A DNA stretch of 64,000 bases from Methanothermus fervidus DSM 2088. GTDB lineage: Archaea; Methanobacteriota; Methanobacteria; DSM-2088; Methanothermaceae. Below the pieces are notes generated by a model. That model was not told the origin of the DNA and ran no database searches. It worked only from the letters and a program-made list of their open reading frames with translations. Positions 38,726 through 46,088 of the stretch are shown here, in pieces. A program made the translations under genes and the position numbers. The DNA is taken from NCBI GenBank assembly GCA_000166095.1, contig CP002278.1, positions 280,001 to 344,000 of the forward strand, given 5' to 3'. Position 1 is the first letter of the stretch. Each line of letters opens with the position of its first letter.

Positions 38726-39400
38726 TTGACAAAATGTGCCAATAACAAAGAATTAGCTGAAAAAATCAAAAAAATTTTAGAATTAGAAAGATCTCCAGTT
38801 GCTATAAAGCTTGTTAAGAAAAAAGAAGATATACCTTCCGGTATAAAGAGCGTTGAAAAAGAAAAAAGACATTGTGAGATGGTTGAGGAAGCATCTAAAG
38901 GAGGAAAATTTTATGCCACCTGCGAATATCACTTATGTAAGGGAGGAGCAGGTGCAATTGGAATATGTGAAATGCCAAGTAAAGTAAAAAGTGGAGAGTT
39001 TTACCTAGAATTAGGAAGATTCTCAAGTTTTCCAGCCGCCAACAGATGTGTAAATACAATCCCAAAAATAAAAGAAAGATTTTATGCATCAGTGTATGCT
39101 CCCCTAGAAGAAGCAGATTTTGACCCTGATGTTGTAGTAATAATTTGCAAGCCAAATCAAGCAATGAAACTTGTGCAAGCATTAGTTTATAAATTAGGTG
39201 AAAGAGTAACATCAGACTTTTCTGGAATTCAGTCAGTATGTGCTGATGCAGTGGCAGGTCCATACACACGAGGAAAACCCAACTTTACATTAGGCTGTAG
39301 TGGATCTAGACAATACACAGGAATTAAAGATGAGGAAATTATCGTAGGTTTAAATGGCGAAAATCTCTGTTGTGTAGTTGAATCATTAGAATCCATTTGA
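38726..39400 (+). CDS. DUF169 family protein
   Basis: 224 residues. DUF169 features: SPVAIKLVKKKEDIPSG (about 23-39), HCEMVEEASKGGKFYATCEYHLCKGGAGAIG (about 49-79, given here by its Cys at 50, 67, 72), GRFSSFPAANRC and the C-terminal CADAVAGPYTRGKPNFTLGCSGSR region. The conserved cysteines suggest a metal or Fe-S site; the family occurs in anaerobes and has no proven activity. TTG 38726 with GGAGGG six bases before it. It follows the small membrane gene and precedes trmY by four bases. Confidence 0.85.
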   Translation: MTKCANNKELAEKIKKILELERSPVAIKLVKKKEDIPSGIKSVEKEKRHCEMVEEASKGGKFYATCEYHLCKGGAGAIGICEMPSKVKSGEFYLELGRFSSFPAANRCVNTIPKIKERFYASVYAPLEEADFDPDVVVIICKPNQAMKLVQALVYKLGERVTSDFSGIQSVCADAVAGPYTRGKPNFTLGCSGSRQYTGIKDEEIIVGLNGENLCCVVESLESI

Positions 39401-39404
39401 AACC

Positions 39405-40013
39405 ATGGCAACTAGGGAATTTATTGTAAGGATGAACGATACTACTACTAGTCCAAATTTTTCATTAAATAATCTTACAGGTGTTGGAAGGTTAGATTTA
39501 GCTTGTAGGGCTGTATCTTCAGCCCTATTTCTTTCTCATTCAATAAGAAAAAACTCTAAAATTTATGTCAACTTAAATGGTCCTCCTTCACCGCCAGTAA
39601 CAATATTATTTGATGCAAAAAATCTAAAAAGAGTATATCCTGATGAGAGGAACATTGCATCTCATATAAGAATTGCATTGAAAAAATTTGATAAAAAAGA
39701 AATTTTCACTGAAACAGAGCCTGGAATTTTCATTGCTAAAAAAAGTTTTGAAGAATTAATAAAAGAAAAAAATAAAAAAGCAGATATTTATTATTTATCA
39801 AAAGATGGCAAAGATATTAGAAAATTTAAATTTAATCTTGAAAAGGATCTTTGTTTTATTCTTGGAGACCATAAGGGAATTCCTAAAAAAACAGAAAAAT
39901 TTTTGGATGAATTAGGAATAAAAAAAATATCTGTTGGTGAAATAGAATACTTAGCATCACAAGTCATTACCATTGTGCATTATGAACTTGATAGACGTTT
40001 AGCAAGTAGGTAA
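39405..40013 (+). CDS. trmY: tRNA (pseudouridine54-N1)-methyltransferase TrmY
   Basis: 202 residues of the SPOUT family. TrmY methylates pseudouridine 54 in archaeal tRNAs. N-terminal REFIVRMNDTTTSPNFSLNNLTGVGRLDLACR and AVSSALFLSHSIR are characteristic (shown here in parts), and the knot region is LCFILGDHKGIPKKTEKFL with KISVGEIEYLASQVITIVHYELDR at the end. ATG 39405. Its 3' end overlaps the convergent MobA-like gene by 34 bases. Confidence 0.93.
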   Translation: MATREFIVRMNDTTTSPNFSLNNLTGVGRLDLACRAVSSALFLSHSIRKNSKIYVNLNGPPSPPVTILFDAKNLKRVYPDERNIASHIRIALKKFDKKEIFTETEPGIFIAKKSFEELIKEKNKKADIYYLSKDGKDIRKFKFNLEKDLCFILGDHKGIPKKTEKFLDELGIKKISVGEIEYLASQVITIVHYELDRRLASR

Positions 40014-40597
40014 TCTTTATATGTATTTATATTTAACAGTTCAATTTCTTTTAGAGGAGGAATTGCATAAATTTTTACATTGTTATTGAGCATTTTTTTA
40101 AGAATTGGATTGATATTCCCAGGATATTGAGGTAAATATCTCAAAAGTAATTCCTTCCTAGCTACAAACGGCATGCCAAGTCCTTCCACATTTTCAACAT
40201 ATCCTTCTTTTCCTTTTCTACCTAATATCGACAATACGTCTTTTTTTATAGAAGTTTTTATTAAATTATTGAATGTTTCGCTGGTTACAAATGGTTGATC
40301 TCCTGCCACACACAAACAAATTTCATTGTTACATTCTTTGACACCAGATAATAGTGAATAAGACAATGGAACTTTATCAACCTTAACAATTTTTATATCA
40401 AGGTTTTTAATCAAATTAAAAATTTCTTTTTCTCTATATACAATGATACACTCATCAATTTTAGAGTTAAAAACATTGCTTAAAGTATGAAGCAATATTG
40501 GCTTGTTTCCAATTTTTAATAACAATTTATTTTTTGACACGTGTTTTTTCATTCGTTTACTTTGACCAGCTGCTGCAACTATTGCTGAAACTTTCAA
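39980..40597 (-). CDS. MobA/MocA-like nucleotidyltransferase
   Basis: 205 residues. N-terminus AIVAAAGQSKRMKKHVSKNKLLLKIGNKPIL carries the nucleotide-binding loop and conserved Lys; CLCVAGDQPFVT (about 94-105) is the metal-binding DxP region; GMPFVARKELL follows. Such proteins transfer a nucleotide to molybdopterin or to phosphosugars. TTG 40597 with GGAGTGAT upstream. Overlaps trmY convergently and lies four bases downstream of a secreted-protein gene; pseudomurein genes just upstream make a sugar-nucleotide role possible but unproven. Confidence 0.82.
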   Translation of the reverse strand: MKVSAIVAAAGQSKRMKKHVSKNKLLLKIGNKPILLHTLSNVFNSKIDECIIVYREKEIFNLIKNLDIKIVKVDKVPLSYSLLSGVKECNNEICLCVAGDQPFVTSETFNNLIKTSIKKDVLSILGRKGKEGYVENVEGLGMPFVARKELLLRYLPQYPGNINPILKKMLNNNVKIYAIPPLKEIELLNINTYKDYLLAKRLSSS

Positions 40598-40601
40598 ATT
40601 A

Positions 40602-41783
40602 TCACTCCGGAATTAAATATATTATTTTAACATGTATTTCCATGCTAGGACCATGGCCTTCTGACCACATTATTATCTTTATTGGATATTTACCTGTATT
40701 TGTTATCTTAATATCTGTTGCAGGGTTTATACCATACTTAACTGCCGTATATTCCCAAGTCAATCCTGTAGGCAATGGAAATCCAATACTAGTTACGGCA
40801 TCTCTTAAAGCTCTTGCTGGTGGACAAGTACCATGAGAAGCTGTGCCTGTCGGTGCCTTTGGATCACTAGAAAGTTCAAAACCAACAGATTCTTTACCAG
40901 AGGATGCTGTACCTGGTGGTATTATTGTGTTATTCCATGCTTTAATAAAAGATCTTGCATTTAACTCTCTTTTTAAATCATTATATTCAGGATAAGATCC
41001 CAAATAATCAACTACGTGTATTGCAACTTTTTCCTTGTAATTATGCATGTAAACCATTATAGGAGAATAGCTTGGATAATTTTTCATGTATTCTTTCACA
41101 TTTTTACCAAAAAGTTTTTCAATCTCATTTGGAGGAACTTCGCGCCTATTATCATTAAAATAATTCAATGAATAATCTAAAGTTATATTTTCACCTTCAT
41201 ATGCATTCATATACCATTTTTTAATTTCTTGGACAGAAACATAATCATGAGGTACTGTATCATTATTTATATCTGAAAAACTAACAACTTTAACAATTCT
41301 ATTTTTTTCGACTATTGCTAAGGAATTTTTCGTCTTTACGCCATATGTATATGGAACTTTATAACCCCAAACAAAATTAGATGGAGAATCTACACAAATT
41401 TTACCATTTTTAATTTTTAATATACCAGGTCCTTCATAACCTACAGCTATTCCTCTTCTAGATATATGTTCTCCCAATACTTTCTCCATATTTGGTGTTA
41501 CTCCTGTTAAAATGGAAATCATGACTTCATCATATTGTCGTTCTTTAAAATCTTCTATTAAGTTTGTGGGATGAAGAATTAATGGTGCTTTCCATACTTT
41601 ATCTCTATTCACAACTTTCATTCCTGGAAGTATTGTATCTCCTGCATCAAAAGACGAAACTTCTTTTGGATTTTGGGAGGGACTACCTTTTTCTGCATAC
41701 AACCCAATAGGGGCTGTGATTATTGCTAATGCAAAAAATAAAATAATAAATTTATTTAATTTTTTCAATGATTTCACGCCCAT
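40602..41783 (-). CDS. Secreted protein of unknown function
   Basis: 393 residues. Residues 1-29 form a signal peptide (LKKLNKFIILFFALAIITAPIGLYA). The mature part has KVWKAPLILHPTNLIEDF, DNRREVPPNEIEKLFG, GTCPPARALRDAVTSIGFPLPTGL and a beta-rich C-terminus (DIKITNTGKYPIKIIMW). No domain recognised. ATG 41783 with GGAGGAG upstream lies within the end of the Mur-ligase gene (32-base overlap), so it is co-transcribed with two pseudomurein-type ligases and could act at the cell wall. Confidence 0.75.
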   Translation of the reverse strand: MGVKSLKKLNKFIILFFALAIITAPIGLYAEKGSPSQNPKEVSSFDAGDTILPGMKVVNRDKVWKAPLILHPTNLIEDFKERQYDEVMISILTGVTPNMEKVLGEHISRRGIAVGYEGPGILKIKNGKICVDSPSNFVWGYKVPYTYGVKTKNSLAIVEKNRIVKVVSFSDINNDTVPHDYVSVQEIKKWYMNAYEGENITLDYSLNYFNDNRREVPPNEIEKLFGKNVKEYMKNYPSYSPIMVYMHNYKEKVAIHVVDYLGSYPEYNDLKRELNARSFIKAWNNTIIPPGTASSGKESVGFELSSDPKAPTGTASHGTCPPARALRDAVTSIGFPLPTGLTWEYTAVKYGINPATDIKITNTGKYPIKIIMWSEGHGPSMEIHVKIIYLIPE

Positions 41784-43230
41784 ATTTTACTCCTCCCTCT
41801 CCAATAATAAGTATGGTATCATTTTTATCTGCATAACTAAGGGCTTTCTTTATAGCTTCTTCTACTTGAAATTTACTTGCACCTAAAGTTCCTTTTTTAA
41901 ATTTTTTTTCTGTTGATTTTACATTTATTACGGTAGTATTTGTGTATTTTGATGCTTTTCTAGCAGAATATGATGCCGGTATCAATATATCTGCACTACT
42001 TAGAATTTTTGCAATTTTAATGTCTTCTTTGATTCCACTTTCAGATGATATTGTATTGACAACTATTAACCTGCCTTTTGGCTTTATTGTTTGAAGTATT
42101 GCCTTTACACCTGCAACATTGTGTGCATAATCAATTATTATCTCTGGTTTTTTATATATTTTTTCCATTCTTCCAGGAACTTTTTTAAATGTATTTAAAC
42201 CTTCAATTATTTTATCAAAATCAATTTTAAGAATAAATGCAGCTGCAGCAGCTGCTAAGGCATTGTATACATTAAATATACCACCATATTCTAATTTTAC
42301 AAGGCCTTCATTTGAATCAATGGATAAAATAAATTTTTTATTCTCCACATCTATAGCTTTAACTGTTGGTCTTGGTCTTTTAAACCCACATTCACACTCA
42401 TATTTTCCAAGATGTCCTAGAAATATTTCTTCGTATTTTAAATTTTTACCACAGAAAGGACAATCTCTATCCTCAAAAAAATGTTTTATTTTAATTTTTA
42501 AATTTTCAATCCCATAGTAGACTGTGTTGTCATTGCCAAAACTTGCGACTATTGGATCATCAGCATTTAAAACTAGTTTTTTTGCAACTTCCGTAATTTC
42601 TTTTTTACATTCAACATATTCTTGGAAAGAAATATTCTTTAAATGATCTCTTGATATATTTGTAATGACGCCAACAGTTACGTTGCTATTTTTTGCAGAT
42701 CTTTTTATTTCATTTTTTACTCCAAAGGTTCCTATTTCAACAACAGCAACGTCTCCAGGCAATCTTGCCTGTAATGGAGGTATAAACTCTGTATTACCTT
42801 GAATATTTAAATGATGTTCTGGCACCTCAAGCCCAGATATTTTAAGTATGTTTTTTAACATCTCCCTTGTTGTAGTTTTTCCATTTGTACCTGTAATACC
42901 AACTACTGGTTTTTTAACTTTATATTTTAAAATATCTTCTATTTTAATTAATTCTGCTTTTGGATTTTTATTTATTAAATTTAATACTTTTTTATTATTT
43001 GTTAAACTTGGTGCAATTGCTATAGCATCTGCTTTTTTTATTAAAGATAAATCGTGCCCACCTAAATCTAATTTTATACCTTCAGATTTAAATATATCTT
43101 TTAAATATGTATCTTTTCTAATATCTGACACTGTAACATCGTTACCTTTAGATTTTAAAATTCTTGCCATCAAACTACCTACTGTACCACAACCACCAAT
43201 TACAACTATCTTTTTATTTTTTAATTGCAT
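41752..43230 (-). CDS. Mur ligase family protein, pseudomurein peptide ligase candidate (zinc-insert form 1)
   Basis: 492 residues. N-terminal Rossmann-like domain (KIVVIGGCGTVGSLMA), ATP-binding domain with GTNGKTT at 114-120 and VEIGTFG, a four-Cys insertion (Cys257, 260, 279, 281) and a C-terminal ligase domain (GRMEKIYKKPEIIIDYAHN, near 360). Mur ligases join amino acids; Methanobacteriales have pMur versions that build the pseudomurein stem peptide. ATG 43230; it overlaps the second ligase by 17 bases. The added amino acid cannot be told. Confidence 0.88.
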   Translation of the reverse strand: MQLKNKKIVVIGGCGTVGSLMARILKSKGNDVTVSDIRKDTYLKDIFKSEGIKLDLGGHDLSLIKKADAIAIAPSLTNNKKVLNLINKNPKAELIKIEDILKYKVKKPVVGITGTNGKTTTREMLKNILKISGLEVPEHHLNIQGNTEFIPPLQARLPGDVAVVEIGTFGVKNEIKRSAKNSNVTVGVITNISRDHLKNISFQEYVECKKEITEVAKKLVLNADDPIVASFGNDNTVYYGIENLKIKIKHFFEDRDCPFCGKNLKYEEIFLGHLGKYECECGFKRPRPTVKAIDVENKKFILSIDSNEGLVKLEYGGIFNVYNALAAAAAAFILKIDFDKIIEGLNTFKKVPGRMEKIYKKPEIIIDYAHNVAGVKAILQTIKPKGRLIVVNTISSESGIKEDIKIAKILSSADILIPASYSARKASKYTNTTVINVKSTEKKFKKGTLGASKFQVEEAIKKALSYADKNDTILIIGEGGVKYGREIIEKIK

Positions 43231-44746
43231 CTAATATGTCTCCTTTTACATTATCATAAGCATTGACAACGCCTGGACCTATATGTAGAATCAAATCTCC
43301 TTTTTTTGATAATTCGATAGCCTTTAGTATTGAATCACGTACATTAGATGTTATTATTGTTTTGCATTCTTTTGCTCCTCTAGCAACTTCTTCAGCAGCA
43401 TTCCAGTCTATTTCTCCAGTAGTTTCATTTTTAGCACTGCATATAAGTATATCAGCTTTTTTTGACAGAATTCTACCAATTCTAAATTTATCTCTAGTTG
43501 TGAGAGTATCTGGATTATCAAGACTTATAATAAGTCTACCTTTCACATCTAAGTTTCCAATGACTTTTTCCATACTTTCTGGATTGTGTGCAGCGTCCAT
43601 ATATATTTTAACACCATCAATTTCTCCTATTTTTTCAAATCTGCCTTTTATACCTTTGAAATTTTCTAATTTTTCTTTTATATATTTCATTTTAAGTCCT
43701 AAAGCCAAACCAACAGTAATAGTTGCAAGAGAATTTTCAATATTTACTATCCCTGGAATTTGCAACTTTATGTTTTTTTCAAAAGGTCCAACATATCTTC
43801 TTTTAAATTCTCCACATTTGCATAATAATTCACCACAATTTTCGCAAATGACTGTTGGTATCTCATTAACCACAGCTTTAAATTTGGATCCGTCTAATCC
43901 TTCCAAAACAATATCTTTTGCTGTTACATCAGGTTTAGGCTTCTTTCCATCAAAACTATAAACTTTTGATTTATATTTAATTTTTTGTGGCTTGCCTAAC
44001 CCATAAAATACAATTTCTTTGTTAACAGAATTTTTTAACTTATATATAATTGGATCGTCACTATTGAAGACCAAAAGACCATTTTTATGCACTAAATCCT
44101 TTACTAAAAAATTTCTTTTCACATAATCCCAATATCCATCAAATTCATCCAAATGGTCAGGTGTTAAATTTGTTAAAACACCTACAGATAACTCCAAACC
44201 TTTAACCATTCTTATAGTTCCATGAGGTAATTCAAAAACAGCAAATTCTTTATCTTTGTAATCCTGATTTACGACAATCTCTGCAAGACCTTCTATTACT
44301 AAAGAATCTTGAAGAGAAGAAAAGACAAGTGTTGAATATTTATCTTTTAACAGATAATATATCATGTTTGTGGTCGTTGTCTTTCCATCAGTGCCTGCAA
44401 CGCCAACCATAGGCATGTTGATAAATTTCCCTAAAATTTTGCCAATTTCCTCGGGAGTTATTATTTCTAGTCCTGATTTCTTAACAATTTTAACAATTTC
44501 AGAGTTTGTGGGTATACTTGGTGAAATAAATACTTTTTCAGCCCAATCCAAACTTTTAGGATTATGATGCCCAAATTCAAATTTTATGCCCATTTTTTTC
44601 ATTTTTTTTATTTTTTTCTTTGCCTTAGGTGGTAATTCCTCAAATTTTTTAATTTCACTGACCAATACTTCGTTACCTAAATAGTGTAAAAGCAATGCTG
44701 CAGGCCTACCAGCATTTCCTGCCCCAATAACAAGAATTTTTGACAT
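43214..44746 (-). CDS. Mur ligase family protein, pseudomurein peptide ligase candidate (zinc-insert form 2)
   Basis: 510 residues. KILVIGAGNAGRPAALLLHYLG starts the N-terminal domain. The ATP loop is GTDGKTTT at 118-125, with Asp instead of the usual Asn. LTNLTPDHLDEFDGYWDYVKRN is the MurD-like central motif, a four-Cys insertion lies at Cys301, 304, 309, 311, and the C-terminal domain has GRFEKIGEIDGVKIYMDAAHNPES (shown in part). ATG 44746 with GGAGGT upstream. It follows mre11 by 12 bases and overlaps the next ligase, so both are probably translated from one mRNA. Confidence 0.88.
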   Translation of the reverse strand: MSKILVIGAGNAGRPAALLLHYLGNEVLVSEIKKFEELPPKAKKKIKKMKKMGIKFEFGHHNPKSLDWAEKVFISPSIPTNSEIVKIVKKSGLEIITPEEIGKILGKFINMPMVGVAGTDGKTTTTNMIYYLLKDKYSTLVFSSLQDSLVIEGLAEIVVNQDYKDKEFAVFELPHGTIRMVKGLELSVGVLTNLTPDHLDEFDGYWDYVKRNFLVKDLVHKNGLLVFNSDDPIIYKLKNSVNKEIVFYGLGKPQKIKYKSKVYSFDGKKPKPDVTAKDIVLEGLDGSKFKAVVNEIPTVICENCGELLCKCGEFKRRYVGPFEKNIKLQIPGIVNIENSLATITVGLALGLKMKYIKEKLENFKGIKGRFEKIGEIDGVKIYMDAAHNPESMEKVIGNLDVKGRLIISLDNPDTLTTRDKFRIGRILSKKADILICSAKNETTGEIDWNAAEEVARGAKECKTIITSNVRDSILKAIELSKKGDLILHIGPGVVNAYDNVKGDILDAIKK

Positions 44747-44758
44747 TTCTTACCTCCG

Positions 44759-45991
44759 CTATTTTATGTTGAATATTGACATTGATTCTTCTAGAATTCT
44801 TTCTTCATAATCCTTTTTCTTTTCTCCAGGTTTCATTGGTTGCCTTAAAATTCTCAATAATTCCTTAGAAACACGAACTCCTATTTTATTTTTAAGCAAG
44901 GGATTTTTAATGTCGATGTTTTTTATCTTTTCTGAAAATATTTTTTCCTCTATTTTGTTAGCATCAGATGTTCTTACCTTTACCTTTGCCTGCTCTTTGC
45001 TCTTAAGATTATGGTAGTTAATCGCGACATAAATTGCACCATTGTTTAGAACATGTCTTTTGATTCCTTGAAAATCAATAGAGGAGACTTTACCATTCAA
45101 TTCTCCATAAACTTTAATTAATACAATTTTATTTTCAACATTTTTCTCATTTAATTTATTAATTATTTCAGTTCTAGCTTCTAAAGGAGACATATTATCA
45201 AAATTATTTAGCTTTATATATTCATACTCTGCTACATCTACATTTTTAAATTCATATTTTTTTACTTCATCATCAAATTCCACAATATAAAATCCTCTAT
45301 CTAAACCAGAAGCTGTTTTTTCTAAATCTTTAAATGAAGGTCCAAAAAGAGTTCCGGGATAAAATATCATCTCTTCTTCATCTATTATTTTCTCATGTAG
45401 ATGGCCACCAGCATAATAGTTAAAATTTCTTGGCAATGAACTCTTGGCAATGCCTTCAATCTCAGGTAAATCTTTTGGTATAAGTTCTTTTATTGCAGTG
45501 TGAAACATGAAAATTTTAAATCCTTTTTCTTTTTCTAAATATTCCATGTCTAAAAGCCTAAAATATTCCTTTTCTATAGATCTTTGCCTTGCGTTTATAC
45601 CACATATCTTAGCTCCAGTATTATCCTCTATAAATTCTAATTTTATTTTACCACAAGCTTTAGCATGGAAAACCTTTGTTATTAAGCCTGCACTCTCTAA
45701 AATATCAATCATTGAGGTATTAGTGGGACTGTAATCATGACTTCCATAAATAACATATATTGGGATCTCTTTGTCTCTAACATCTTTTAGTTTTTTTGTA
45801 GTTCTTTTTGCAGCTTCCATATTGGGTATGTTGGAATGAAACAAGTCACCACATATTATAATAAAATCAACTTTTGATTTTAAGGCCTCATCAATAGCAT
45901 TTTCAAAAGCTTTGATCTCCATTTCTTTCAATGTTGGATGTCTATGAGATCCAATATGAGCATCTGCAATATGTGCAAACTTATATGTAAT
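44759..45991 (-). CDS. mre11: DNA double-strand break repair nuclease Mre11
   Basis: 410 residues from ATT 45991. Mre11 is the manganese nuclease partner of Rad50. Metal motifs: DAH near residues 10-12 (upstream of every canonical start), GDLFH, GSHD and GGHLH. The first ATG/GTG/TTG in frame is TTG 45931, which would remove the DAH motif; a stop at 46009-46007 bounds the frame. Between them only ATT codons (45994, 45991) precede KFAHIADAHIG, and GGGGAT (46003-45998) sits six bases before ATT 45991. So ATT initiation or an uncalled base change is required. It is divergent from rad50 and upstream of two Mur-type ligases. Confidence 0.9.
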   Translation of the reverse strand: MTYKFAHIADAHIGSHRHPTLKEMEIKAFENAIDEALKSKVDFIIICGDLFHSNIPNMEAAKRTTKKLKDVRDKEIPIYVIYGSHDYSPTNTSMIDILESAGLITKVFHAKACGKIKLEFIEDNTGAKICGINARQRSIEKEYFRLLDMEYLEKEKGFKIFMFHTAIKELIPKDLPEIEGIAKSSLPRNFNYYAGGHLHEKIIDEEEMIFYPGTLFGPSFKDLEKTASGLDRGFYIVEFDDEVKKYEFKNVDVAEYEYIKLNNFDNMSPLEARTEIINKLNEKNVENKIVLIKVYGELNGKVSSIDFQGIKRHVLNNGAIYVAINYHNLKSKEQAKVKVRTSDANKIEEKIFSEKIKNIDIKNPLLKNKIGVRVSKELLRILRQPMKPGEKKKDYEERILEESMSIFNIK

Positions 45992-46029
45992 AATACCATC
46001 CCCTTCTCAGATTTTTTAACAATAAATTT

Positions 46030-46037
46030 TTTATAAA
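46030..46037. promoter_or_regulatory. Palindromic TATA box shared by mre11 and rad50
   Basis: TTTATAAA is an exact palindrome in the 97-base gap between the divergent starts. In the plus direction it predicts a rad50 transcript start near 46060, before GGGGAT (46078-46083) and ATG 46089. In the minus direction it predicts a start near 46008, just before the mre11 GGGGAT and ATT. One box could therefore serve both directions, keeping the two subunits balanced. Judged by eye. Confidence 0.45.
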
Positions 46038-46088
46038 TCTTATTATAGATAATAGCTGTGGAAAAATATTATTTTTTGGGGATTTCAC

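Noticed and set aside
43263-43961. Plus-strand frame opposite the second Mur ligase
   Set aside because: Shadow of a gene with full Mur-ligase motifs; no ribosome site.
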